From Salinisphaera japonica YTM-1 (lineage in GTDB: Bacteria; Pseudomonadota; Gammaproteobacteria; Nevskiales; Salinisphaeraceae), in NCBI RefSeq assembly GCF_003788585.1, contig NZ_AYKG01000013.1, forward strand, positions 1 to 61,525: a stretch of DNA of 61,525 nt, given 5' to 3'. The notes below the pieces were generated by a model, which was not told the DNA's origin, made no database searches, and saw nothing but the letters and a program-made list of their open reading frames with translations. Positions 27,086 to 35,626 of this stretch are shown one piece after another (position 1 is the stretch's first letter; each line of letters opens with the position of its first letter). Position numbers and translations under genes: made by a program.

Positions 27086-28114
27086 ATGCCGAAACGGCCC
27101 GGCGGCACCAGCCGGCGCCCGACCATTCGCGATGTGGCCGCGGACGCCAACGTGTCCAAGACCAGCGTATCGCGCTATTTCGGCGCCGAGCGCGAACGGC
27201 TGTCGCCCGAGCTCAAGGATCGTATCGAGGCCTCGGTCGAACGCCTGGGCTTTGCCCCGGACCGTATTGCGGCCAGTCTGCGCGGCGGGCGCACCCGCCT
27301 GATCGCCGCTCTCGTGGCCGACCTGCGCAACCCCTACAGCGTGGCCGTGATACGCGCCGCGGAAATGGCCTGTATGGATGCCGGCTACTCGCTGATGATC
27401 TGTAATACCGACAACGACCCGGCCACCGAGCGCCGTCAGCTGGCCGCCCTGGATGGCTACAGCGTCGAGGGCCTGATCGTGAACACCGCCTCGGGCGATG
27501 CCAGCGCGCTCTCGGAATTATCCGAGCAGGGCCTGCCGATCGTGCTGGTCGATCGACGGATTCCCGATCTGGCCTGTGATGTCATCGGCCTCGATGACGG
27601 CCAGGCCGTGGCCGACTGTGTCGATCACCTGATCGGCCAGGGGTTCACCCATCTATCGCTGGTCAGCGAGCCGGTCGCCGGCATCAGCCCGCGCGAGTCC
27701 CGCGTGGCCGGCTTTCGTGCGATCTGTCGTGATCGCGGCATCGACCACGACTGGCACGAACTCGAAGCCGACGCGCCCGGCGCCTTCGACCGGCTGGTCG
27801 CCGAGCGCTTGGCCGAGGCACCGAATACCGCGATTCTCACCGCCAACGGCGTGATGACGCTGGCCGTATGTCATGCCATGAACCGCGCGGGCCCGGATGC
27901 CTTCGCCCGGCTCGGCCTGTTGGGCATCGACGAGCTGGACTGGTGTGCACTGGTCGGCCCGGGCGTGTCGACGCTGGCCCAGCCGGTCGATGCCATCGGC
28001 CGCCATGCCGTGCGTGCCCTGCTCGGCCGGCTGTCCGGCACGCTGACCGCACCCGCCGGCGAACAACGCCTGCCCGGCCGGCTCATCCCCCGCGGCTCGA
28101 CCAAGCGCGGCTGA
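27086..28114 (+). CDS. LacI-family transcriptional regulator
   Basis: A 342-residue repressor from the ATG at 27086 (MPKRPGGTSRRP), which puts the helix-turn-helix RPTIRDVAADANVSKTSVSRYF at residues 12-33 as usual. An ATG at 27023 and a GTG at 27068 are alternatives. The hinge LGFAPDRIAASLRGGRTR leads into a periplasmic-binding-protein-like effector domain (LIAALVADLRNPYSVAVIRAAE onward). The usual ligand in this subgroup is a sugar or sugar acid; no sugar operon is adjacent, so the target is unknown. The cupin gene converges on it with a 6-bp gap. Confidence 0.9.
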   Translation: MPKRPGGTSRRPTIRDVAADANVSKTSVSRYFGAERERLSPELKDRIEASVERLGFAPDRIAASLRGGRTRLIAALVADLRNPYSVAVIRAAEMACMDAGYSLMICNTDNDPATERRQLAALDGYSVEGLIVNTASGDASALSELSEQGLPIVLVDRRIPDLACDVIGLDDGQAVADCVDHLIGQGFTHLSLVSEPVAGISPRESRVAGFRAICRDRGIDHDWHELEADAPGAFDRLVAERLAEAPNTAILTANGVMTLAVCHAMNRAGPDAFARLGLLGIDELDWCALVGPGVSTLAQPVDAIGRHAVRALLGRLSGTLTAPAGEQRLPGRLIPRGSTKRG

Positions 28115-28120
28115 CCGGGT

Positions 28121-28540
28121 CTATAAATCGTCCAGATTCGACACGAAATCACGGCCCTTGGCCGCCGCCTTGTCGATGAACACCACATCATCGGGCGCGC
28201 GACGCGGCGTATCCAGGGTCAAGAACACAGCCGGGCCAGCCGCGATCTCGGTGATCGCGTGCACCACGCCGCGCTTGAACGTGACCATCTGCCCGGGCTC
28301 GATCAGCCGCGGCGTCTCGTCGTCGATCTGAAAACGCACCGCGCCCGAATACATATACAGATGCTCGTCACAATGCTCGTGGTAATGCGCCGGCAGCGGA
28401 TGATAAATCCGAAACACCCGAGCACTGGCCTCGGGGCTATCGGTCAGATACGCATCGATCAGGATGGTTTCAGAAGTCTGCGGAAACCGCTCGGCGATCT
28501 CGGCGACGTCGTGAAAAGAAAAACGGGCGTTATCGGTCAT
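28121..28540 (-). CDS. Single-domain cupin protein
   Basis: The 139-residue protein has the cupin metal site HYHEHCDEHLYMYSGAVRF (about residues 51-69) and the second motif GVVHAITEIAAGP. Three histidines and a glutamate are placed as in metal-dependent cupins. These can be isomerases, dioxygenases or ligand sensors, and no specific activity is visible. It is convergent with the LacI-type regulator gene. Confidence 0.85.
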   Translation of the reverse strand: MTDNARFSFHDVAEIAERFPQTSETILIDAYLTDSPEASARVFRIYHPLPAHYHEHCDEHLYMYSGAVRFQIDDETPRLIEPGQMVTFKRGVVHAITEIAAGPAVFLTLDTPRRAPDDVVFIDKAAAKGRDFVSNLDDL

Positions 28541-28594
28541 GGGTCTCCGACTGGCAGATTGAACGTTTCTGTCTATTGAACGCGTTATAAGCCG

Positions 28595-28909
28595 ATGCGC
28601 AAGCCCTATCCCGAAACGCCCGACGGGCGCTACTTCGTCGCCAAACGCCGGCTGTGGCGTAAGACCAATCCGCGCCTGGCTGCCGATACGGAAAAACGCT
28701 GGGTCTCAGAACTCATGTCCGCCCGTCGCGCGGTCAAGGCCGCCGGCGACGACGAGACGGCCGAACGCGCCGCCCGCGATCGCGTCCAAGCCGCCAAGGA
28801 AGCGCTCGGCGAGCGCGGGCCCGTTTGGTGGGACGACGGCGCGCCCGATGAAACCGGCACCCATCCAGAGAACTCGAGCTATGCCGCCTGGTGGGCGTCT
28901 GTTTCTTAG
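28595..28909 (+). CDS. Conserved small hypothetical protein (RGPVWWDDGAPD motif)
   Basis: The 104-residue soluble protein begins MRKPYPETPDGRYFVAKRRL, has a basic, helical middle and ends with LGERGPVWWDDGAPDETG. This combination recurs in a family of uncharacterised proteobacterial proteins that I recognise by pattern only. No catalytic residues or membrane segments are obvious. It is the last gene before the non-coding repeat array. Confidence 0.75.
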   Translation: MRKPYPETPDGRYFVAKRRLWRKTNPRLAADTEKRWVSELMSARRAVKAAGDDETAERAARDRVQAAKEALGERGPVWWDDGAPDETGTHPENSSYAAWWASVS

Positions 28910-28910
28910 C

Positions 28911-29965
28911 TTGGGGCTTCGTTCTTCAAGGCATTTCGTCCGCAAATGCACGCGAATAGACGCGAATGTGGGTTTCGTGGGGCGGAAGTTTTCGAGTCAT
29001 CGCACTCTGTGGCGCGGCCGGGCAGACTGGCGTAGGGCGTGCGTGGGCCGCGGACCTGTCGGGACCGTGGTGCGCGCGGGGCCGGCGGCTTTGATCCTAA
29101 ATAACCGCAAATGAGCGGCGCGGTGTCTTGTCAGTGGCGTTGTGGGTGGCGTGTTTTAGGTCGGGGCTCCGTTCTTTGAGGCATCCTCGTCCGCAAATGC
29201 ACGCGAATAGACGCGAATGTGGGTTCGGTGGGTCGGCGGCCTTCGAGTCATCGCACTGATTGACGTCTGGGACGGTTGGGCCTCGGGCATGCGTGGGCCG
29301 CAGGCCTTCCTCAATTCACGGGTGCGCGTTGGGCGGCGGCTTCGATCCTGAATGACCGCAAATAAGTGGCGTGGTGCATTGCCGGTGGCGTTGTTGGTGG
29401 CGTGTTCGAGGCCGAGGCTTCGTTCTTTGAGACGTTTGCGTGGAAATTTCTAGAGAACGAAACCTTTCACTACAAAAAACCGCGAATCAAAATCGAGCAA
29501 CCAAGCCTGAAATATGATTTGCGGTCATTCGGGGCCGGAACCACCAAACCAACGCGTGCCGCCCGACCCCGTTACGTCCGCGGCCCTCACGCGCCCTGAG
29601 CCAGACTGCCCGGCCGCGCCATAGAGCGCGACGACGCGAAGACTGCCGCCCCACGAAACCCACATTCGCGTCTATTCGCGTGCATTTGCGGACGAAGATG
29701 CCTTAAAGAACGAAGCCAGGCGTTAGACAAACAACCAAACGACATACCGGCCATCCATTTGACGTCTCATTCGCGGTCATTCAGGAACAGCGCGGCTCAA
29801 CCAACGCGCGCCACGGTCTCGCTAGGTCCGCGGCCCTAGCGCGCCTCAAGCCAGACTGTCGAGCCCCGCCACAGAGCGCGACGACGCGAAAACCGCTGCC
29901 CCACGAACCCCACATTCGCGTCTATTCGCGTGCATTTGCGGACGAATGCCTTAAGCAGCGAAGCC
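28911..29965. repeat. Head-to-head array of four ~250-bp repeats (two forward, two inverted)
   Basis: The core GTCCGCAAATGCACGCGAAT, continuing AGACGCGAATGTGGG, occurs forward at about 28938 and 29189 and inverted at about 29658-29693 and 29908-29943. Forward spacing is 251 bp and inverted spacing 250 bp. Each unit also shares a TTCGTTCTTTGAGGCAT-like left end, a GGGCCGCGG middle and an AATGACCGCAAAT-like right part. A third forward unit is only started (29412-29440). The units point at each other across a unique AT-richer centre near 29440-29500. No convincing protein gene or transposase lies inside. Confidence 0.8.
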
Positions 29966-29972
29966 CGGTCAA

Positions 29973-31106
29973 TCAATCGCCCGCCACGGGCGTGCCGTCA
30001 TTGGCCAACGGGTTCTTCGAAGACGGCGTCGGTGCACGCATGAGTTCGATGAACCGTTTGTCGAAGGCGTCGCGATCCAGGGTCATCTGTACGGTGGCAA
30101 GCGGGCCGTGGTGCTCGGGCTTGGTGTCTTCGGTCCAGGCCAGGGTATTGCCATAGCTGGGGCCATGGCTCATGTCGGCATCGAGATAAAGGTTGCGCGC
30201 GTCGGTGACCAGCTCGGGATACAGCCAGCCCAGCGCCGCGATCTCGTCCCACATGTAATAGCGCTCGGTATCGAAGGCCGCCAGATAGTTTGCCGCCGGG
30301 GTATCAGCGCGCGTGATCTTGTCGTGCATGGCATCGGTATAACGGCTTTGCAACGAGATATCGATCGGCGTGACGATGATTCTGTGCCAGGCGGCGGTGA
30401 GCACTGCATGCGCGGCTTCGGGATCGAACCAGACATTGAACTCGTGGTTCGGCGTGGTGGTGAATTCCGGGTCATCGGTGACCGGTGAGATCGAGCCCCC
30501 CATGAACACCAGCTGCTTGGCCGTGTCCGCAAAGCTGGGATCCAGTCGCTGGGCGATCGCCAGATTGGTCAGCGGCCCGGCGGCATAAACGGTCACCTCG
30601 CCCGGATGGGCATGCACGGCATCGATGAGGAACCGGGCGGCCGCCTCGCGCGCGGGGGCGGTTTCCGGCGGGCCTTCAATCATGTCGGGCACCGCGTTCG
30701 GGTCGTCGGGATAAGCCGACGGATCGCTTCCATCACCACCCCAGGCGCCCAGCCAGGCGAGCTGGCCATAGAACGCCTGATTGGCCAGGGTTTCGGCCTT
30801 CGAACGTACCAGCGGGTGTACCGCACCTTCGTAGACCGGGATATCACGCCGGCCGAGGTATTCGAGCATGCGCAGCGTGTGCTGGGTTTCCGCGTGCATC
30901 CAGGCGTTGCCAGTGACCATGGCGATGCCTTCGACACGCACCTCGGGCGACTGGATCAGGGTCATCATCGACCGGATATTGGAGCCGCCCGGGCCGGAGC
31001 CGTCCTGGTCGATCACGACGCGCTCGACGCCCTGTGCCGGGCTCGTACCGATCATTACAAGAATCGCGAACGCCGTGATCACGGCTGTGCGTTGTTTGAA
31101 AAGCAT
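29973..31106 (-). CDS. Exported nucleoside hydrolase (IUNH-like)
   Basis: The 377-residue protein has a signal peptide (AFAILVMIGTSPAQG, cleavage near residue 25) and the inosine-uridine nucleoside hydrolase fold: VTVYAAGPLTNLAIAQRLDP, LVFMGGSIS, HEFNVWFDPEAAHAV and the late aspartate in YYMWDEIAALGW. The N-terminal calcium motif, usually DTDPGIDDA, is changed to DQDGSGPGGSN (from residue 33): the first two aspartates remain but the DD pair is replaced. It may therefore belong to a divergent subfamily with another metal site or substrate. It would act in the periplasm. It is divergent from the SYLF lipoprotein gene. Confidence 0.87.
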   Translation of the reverse strand: MLFKQRTAVITAFAILVMIGTSPAQGVERVVIDQDGSGPGGSNIRSMMTLIQSPEVRVEGIAMVTGNAWMHAETQHTLRMLEYLGRRDIPVYEGAVHPLVRSKAETLANQAFYGQLAWLGAWGGDGSDPSAYPDDPNAVPDMIEGPPETAPAREAAARFLIDAVHAHPGEVTVYAAGPLTNLAIAQRLDPSFADTAKQLVFMGGSISPVTDDPEFTTTPNHEFNVWFDPEAAHAVLTAAWHRIIVTPIDISLQSRYTDAMHDKITRADTPAANYLAAFDTERYYMWDEIAALGWLYPELVTDARNLYLDADMSHGPSYGNTLAWTEDTKPEHHGPLATVQMTLDRDAFDKRFIELMRAPTPSSKNPLANDGTPVAGD

Positions 31107-31305
31107 GCGGGTGTACTGGCAGATGAGTGACCGGGAATGAAGATCAGTCTGCCACCTCGGCCCGTGCCTGTCCCGTGCGGGCGTGGATCGACGGCCGGCC
31201 CTTCCCGCGCTGTGGCCAGCGGCCTATGATGAGCCGAGTTGTCAGTGCCATTGGCACATAGCGCATCGACGAGCCGTGTCGGGGCGCATATCAGGGAGAA
31301 ATCAT

Positions 31306-32043
31306 ATGGGTTCGTCTGTTGTCTTTCGTCGTCTCGCGCTGGCCGGGGCACTCGTCGCTCTGGGGCTTGTGGTGGGCTGTGCCAGTAATCGCGATCAAAC
31401 ACAGGCCAGCGAAACGGCCCAGCTACAGGCCCAGGCCAAACTCGCCGCGGATGCCACCACCGTGCTGCAACAGCAGATGCTCCAACCCAGCCAGGCGCGT
31501 ATTCCCCGGGCACTGATCGAAAAAGCCCGCTGTATCGCGGTGTTTCCGACCGTGACCGAGGCCGGGCTCATCTTCGGCGGCTCGCGCGGCACCGGCTTGA
31601 TCAGCTGTCGTCAGCGTACGGGCAATTACATGGATGCCCCGCCCGCGGTCTATACCCTGTCGTCGGCCTCGGTCGGTTTGCAGGCCGGGGCGGCGCAGTC
31701 GTCGGTGGTATTGCTATTCACCACGCTGCAGAGCACCCGCGCCGTGCTCGACTCGCTGGTCAAACTGGGTTCCCAGGTGGCGGTGTCGGCCGGGCCCAAG
31801 GGGTATGACCAGCCGATCCGCGATTCCGCGCCGATCGTGGCCTACGGCCTGTCCAAGAAAGGTCTGTTCGCCGGCCTGAATCTCAGCGGTAGCAAGGTCG
31901 CCTTCGACAAGACCCGTAATTCGGTTATCTATAACGTGACCGACCCGCAGCCGCGCGAAATCCTGCTGCAAACCCCGCAAGTGCCGCAATCGATGTCCAA
32001 CTACGCCGAAGCGCTCGAGCAGTTCACCAACAGCGAAGGCTGA
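31306..32043 (+). CDS. SYLF/Ysc84-domain lipoprotein
   Basis: The ATG at 31306 has an AGGGAGAA site directly upstream. The 245-residue product starts with a lipoprotein signal (LVALGLVVGC, lipobox cysteine near residue 25). The mature part has a helical alanine/glutamine-rich linker, then the SYLF domain with ARCIAVFPTVTEAGLIFGGS and GLSKKGLFAGLNLSGSKVAF. SYLF domains bind phospholipids. It is probably anchored in the outer membrane. A bidirectional terminator follows. Confidence 0.9.
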   Translation: MGSSVVFRRLALAGALVALGLVVGCASNRDQTQASETAQLQAQAKLAADATTVLQQQMLQPSQARIPRALIEKARCIAVFPTVTEAGLIFGGSRGTGLISCRQRTGNYMDAPPAVYTLSSASVGLQAGAAQSSVVLLFTTLQSTRAVLDSLVKLGSQVAVSAGPKGYDQPIRDSAPIVAYGLSKKGLFAGLNLSGSKVAFDKTRNSVIYNVTDPQPREILLQTPQVPQSMSNYAEALEQFTNSEG

Positions 32044-32064
32044 TCACGCCAAGCCGTTGACGCT

Positions 32065-32098
32065 AAAAAGCCCGTCGTGGCGCCACGGCGGGCTTTTT
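32065..32098. terminator. Bidirectional rho-independent terminator
   Basis: AAAAAGCCCGTCGTGG, then CG, then CCACGGCGGGCTTTTT forms a long stem with A- and T-runs on its two sides, so it can end both the SYLF gene (plus) and nadA (minus), which converge here. Confidence 0.85.
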
Positions 32099-32114
32099 GG
32101 GTTCCAGGCCGGCC

Positions 32115-33059
32115 TTATCCGATGGCCAACATCCGGTCGATGGGCCGCCGGGCGGCCTTGGCCATTTCCGGATCAACGCGTACTTCGTACTGGTCGTGGG
32201 CCAGGGCATCGCGCAGGTTGGTCAGCGTGGTCATTTTCATGTACTCACAGACCGAGTTTTCGTTGGCCGCGTAGAAGGTCTTGCCCGGATTCTCTTTTCT
32301 CATGCGGTGCAGAATGCCGGTCTCCGTGGCCACCACGAATTCGTCGGCCGCGGACTCGCGGGCATGGGTGAGCATGCCGGAGGTCGACTGCACGTGCGCC
32401 TCCTTGCAATCACCGTTGAAGGCCTGTTTCATCATGCAGGCAGTCGAGCAGCCACATTCCGGATGGATCAATACCTCGGCGTCGGGATGCTCGGCCTGTT
32501 TGTCGGCCAGGTTCATGTCGCCGATCTTTTCGTGCACATGACAGGCGCCGGGCCAGATATGCAGCTTGCGCCCGGTGATCATCTCGACGTAGGTGCCCAG
32601 AAAACGATCCGGCAGGAACAAGATCTCCTCGCTCTCGGGGATGGCGTTGATAACGGCCACGGCGTTGGACGAGGTCACGCAGTAATCACACTCGGACTTG
32701 ATGGCCGCCGAGGTGTTCACATAGGCCACCACGGTCGCGCCGGGGTGCTCGGCCTTCCAGGCCACGAGCTGGTCGTAGGTGATCGACTCGGCCAGCGAGC
32801 AGCCGGCGTTCTCGTCCGGGATGAGCACGGTCTTGTCCTGGGCGATGATCGAGGCGGTCTCGGCCATGAAATGCACGCCGCAGAACACGATCATGTCGGC
32901 TTTCGTCGCCGCGGCCTGGCGCGACAGGCCCAGCGAATCACCCAGGTAATCGGCGATGTCCTGAATTTCGGGCCGCTCGTAGTTGTGCGCCAGGATGACA
33001 GCATTCTTGGCGGCCTTGAGGCGCTCGATCTCGGTGATCAGCTCGGCTTGTGATGGCAT
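32115..33059 (-). CDS. nadA: Quinolinate synthase A
   Basis: NadA condenses iminoaspartate with dihydroxyacetone phosphate to quinolinate using a [4Fe-4S] cluster. The 314-residue protein shows VILAHNYERPEIQDIADYLG (about residue 21), MIVFCGVHFMAETA, CDYCVTSSNAV and the cysteine-rich HPECGCSTACMM near residue 203. The length fits the short form. It is the last gene of a nadB-nadC-nadA run, 71 bp after nadC. Confidence 0.97.
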   Translation of the reverse strand: MPSQAELITEIERLKAAKNAVILAHNYERPEIQDIADYLGDSLGLSRQAAATKADMIVFCGVHFMAETASIIAQDKTVLIPDENAGCSLAESITYDQLVAWKAEHPGATVVAYVNTSAAIKSECDYCVTSSNAVAVINAIPESEEILFLPDRFLGTYVEMITGRKLHIWPGACHVHEKIGDMNLADKQAEHPDAEVLIHPECGCSTACMMKQAFNGDCKEAHVQSTSGMLTHARESAADEFVVATETGILHRMRKENPGKTFYAANENSVCEYMKMTTLTNLRDALAHDQYEVRVDPEMAKAARRPIDRMLAIG

Positions 33060-33130
33060 GACGTCGGTCTCCCCTTGCGTGCCGGCCGAGGCCGGCGTTT
33101 GATTTATTCTGTAGCCGCGGTCGGGCCGCG

Positions 33131-33979
33131 TCAGTCGATGGGCGCGATGCGCTGGCTGATATCGAAGGCCATGACCGAGTGCGTGAGCGCCCCGATCGAG
33201 ATGAAATCAACGCCGGTGGCCGCGATGGCAACAATGCTGGCCTGCGATACGTTGCCCGAGGCCTCCAGGCGTGCGCGCCCGGCGACCCGGGCCACGGCCT
33301 CACGCATCATCGCCGGTGCCATGTTGTCGAGCATGATCATGGGTACCTCGGCGGCCAGGGCTTGATCGACCTCGGCCAGGCTCGTCGTTTCTACCTCGAT
33401 GGCGATATCCGGCGCATAGCCCCGCACCGCAGCCACGGCCGCCGCAATACCGCCGGCCGCGGCGACATGATTGTCCTTGATCATGGCCAGGTCATACAGC
33501 CCGAAGCGATGATTCGTGCCGCCGCCCGCGGCGACGGCTTTCTTGTCCAGATCACGCAGGCCGGGCACGGTCTTGCGGGTATCCAGAATCCGGGCGGCAT
33601 AGCCGGCCACGGCATCGACATAGCGCCGGGTTTCGGTGGCGATACCGGACATGCGCTGGGCGATGTTCAAGGCCAGACGCTCGCCGGAGAGCACGCCGTG
33701 GGCCGTGCCGGACAAGCGGGCGATCGTCTGGCCGGCGCGAACTCGCGCACCGTCGGCGACCTCGGCCTGCCAGATCAGCTGCGGGTCCAGGCGCTGGAAT
33801 ACGGCCCGGGCCTCGGCCAGGCCGGCGACGATGCCATCCGCCTTGGCGATCCAGCTGGCCTGCACCGCACGATCGGCGCCAAGCGTGGCCCGGGTGGTGA
33901 CATCACCGGGCCCCAGGTCCTCGGCCAGCCACTGATCGATTCGGGCGCTATCCAGCGTTGTGTCTCGTTCTTGCTGCAT
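33131..33979 (-). CDS. nadC: Nicotinate-nucleotide pyrophosphorylase (carboxylating)
   Basis: NadC converts quinolinate and PRPP to nicotinate mononucleotide. The 282-residue protein starts MQQERDTTLD after a GAGGGGG site; longer upstream in-frame sequence is an artefact. Motifs include EDLGPGDVTTRATLG, LNIAQRMSGIAT, RILDTRKTVPGLRDLDKKAV, GGGTNHRFGLYDLAMIKDNH and LEASGNVSQ. Its start lies 32 bases inside the end of nadB, indicating translational coupling. Confidence 0.97.
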   Translation of the reverse strand: MQQERDTTLDSARIDQWLAEDLGPGDVTTRATLGADRAVQASWIAKADGIVAGLAEARAVFQRLDPQLIWQAEVADGARVRAGQTIARLSGTAHGVLSGERLALNIAQRMSGIATETRRYVDAVAGYAARILDTRKTVPGLRDLDKKAVAAGGGTNHRFGLYDLAMIKDNHVAAAGGIAAAVAAVRGYAPDIAIEVETTSLAEVDQALAAEVPMIMLDNMAPAMMREAVARVAGRARLEASGNVSQASIVAIAATGVDFISIGALTHSVMAFDISQRIAPID

Positions 33980-35567
33980 CACCGACCCCCTCGTCGGTTG
34001 GGCTGCGGGCAGCGCTACTATGCCCGCCCGCTTGATCATCGACCAGTTCGTCATCGACCAGCGCATGGTCGCTACGCCGATGCACGCCGATGCTCTGACT
34101 ACGCGCGGCGGCTGCCACCACGATGCGCTGCGACAGATCGGCCGTGCCCCGGTCCAGCCAGTCGTGATATTCACGACCGCGGCCCGGCGGCCAGCCGGTC
34201 GGTGTCTCGGCCAGTGCGGCCGCCGCACGAGCCAGGCCCGGTGCGTCGCGCAGCAGGCCGACATCGGCCATCAGAATATCGGCCCGCGCGGCACTGCGCC
34301 GGGCCTGATGATCGGCCCGGGCCGCGTTTCGATACGCCGTGGCGCGGGGCATGGCTTTCAGCGCGGGCGCAGGCCGGCGCCCGGCGATATCACGCACGGC
34401 CCGGGCCGCGAACACCAGACATTCGAGCAACGAGTTGCTGGCCAGCCGATTGGCGCCGTGCACCCCGGTGGCCGCGGTTTCGCCGGCCACATACAGCCCG
34501 TCGATACCGCTGCGCGCCGTGGCATCGGTCGCCACGCCGCCGATACAGTAATGCGCGGCCGGGGCGACCGGAATCGGCGTGGTCGTGATATCGATCCCGG
34601 CTGCGGCCACGCGGGCCAGCAGGCTGCCGAACTCGGCGGTCAGTGTCTCCTGATTCAAGTGGCGCAGATCCAGGCCCATGCACGGCACATCTTCAGCCGC
34701 GCACCGGGCGTGGATGGCCGCGGCCACCACGTCCCGCGGGGCCAGCTCAGCCCCGGGCGTATTCGCCAGAAAGCGCCGGCCGTGGGCGTCGACCAGCGTG
34801 GCCCCGGCGCCGCGCAGCGCCTCGGTCAGCAGAAAAGTCTGCCCGCTGGGGTCATAGAACGCCGTGGGATGGAACTGTACGAACTCCAGATCGGTGAGCC
34901 GGGCCCCGGCCTCCGCGGCCAGCATCAGCCCGCTGCCGTTGGCGCCCGGCGGGTTGGTGCTGCGGGCGAACAATCCCGCGTATCCGCCTGTCGCCAGCAA
35001 CGTTGTGCCGGCATAAAGCCGCCGCGGCGCATACGCGGGCCCGCACAGCAGCTCGGCCCCCACCACCGCGCCGTTTTCACTTTGCAGCAGGGCCAGCACA
35101 TCGGCGCGTTCGATGATCGTGACGTTGTCACACTCGGCCAGCCGGGCCTCGAGGAACTCGGTCAGCACACGGCCGGTTTCGGCCCCCTTGGCATGCAGCA
35201 CGCGATGCGCGCCGTGCCCGCCCTCCAAGCCGCGCAGCAGGGTGCCGCTGGCATCGCGATCGAAGGCCATACCGGCTGCAATCAGCCCGGCCACGTGGGC
35301 CGCGCCTTCCTCGACGAGGATCTGCACGCGCTCGGCGTCACACAGCCCACGCCCGGCGGCCAGCGTGTCGGCGACATGATCGGCCAGGCGATCTTCGGGC
35401 GCGGTGACGGCGGCGATCCCGCCCTGGGCCCAGTAGCTCGAGCCCGAACGCAGCACGCCGCGGGTGACCACCGTGACCGCCAGCCCGGCACACGCCGCGC
35501 ACCAGGCGCCGTACAGGCCGGCTGCACCACTGCCGACGATCAGAAGATCGGTGTCCTGTATTGCCAT
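33948..35567 (-). CDS. nadB: L-aspartate oxidase
   Basis: NadB oxidises L-aspartate to iminoaspartate with FAD, the first step of de novo NAD synthesis. The 539-residue protein has the N-terminal DLLIVGSGAAGLYGAWCAA dinucleotide fold, SSYWAQGGIAAV, GGHGAHRVLHAKGAETG, FVQFHPTAFYDP, YVAGETAATGVHGANRLASN and the helical C-terminal domain. The last 35 residues are hydrophilic and run over the nadC start. The nadB-nadC-nadA order supports a complete quinolinate route. Confidence 0.96.
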   Translation of the reverse strand: MAIQDTDLLIVGSGAAGLYGAWCAACAGLAVTVVTRGVLRSGSSYWAQGGIAAVTAPEDRLADHVADTLAAGRGLCDAERVQILVEEGAAHVAGLIAAGMAFDRDASGTLLRGLEGGHGAHRVLHAKGAETGRVLTEFLEARLAECDNVTIIERADVLALLQSENGAVVGAELLCGPAYAPRRLYAGTTLLATGGYAGLFARSTNPPGANGSGLMLAAEAGARLTDLEFVQFHPTAFYDPSGQTFLLTEALRGAGATLVDAHGRRFLANTPGAELAPRDVVAAAIHARCAAEDVPCMGLDLRHLNQETLTAEFGSLLARVAAAGIDITTTPIPVAPAAHYCIGGVATDATARSGIDGLYVAGETAATGVHGANRLASNSLLECLVFAARAVRDIAGRRPAPALKAMPRATAYRNAARADHQARRSAARADILMADVGLLRDAPGLARAAAALAETPTGWPPGRGREYHDWLDRGTADLSQRIVVAAAARSQSIGVHRRSDHALVDDELVDDQAGGHSSAARSPTDEGVGDAARTRHNAG

Positions 35568-35626
35568 AGGAAACAGATGGGAGGGGTGGCACGGCGGTTG
35601 CCCGCCGGGTAACTACGCGCGCATGT

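Noticed and set aside
28911-29965. CRISPR array or insertion sequence
   Set aside because: The units are 250 bp, differ from one another, occur in both orientations and lack short direct repeats, cas genes or a transposase.
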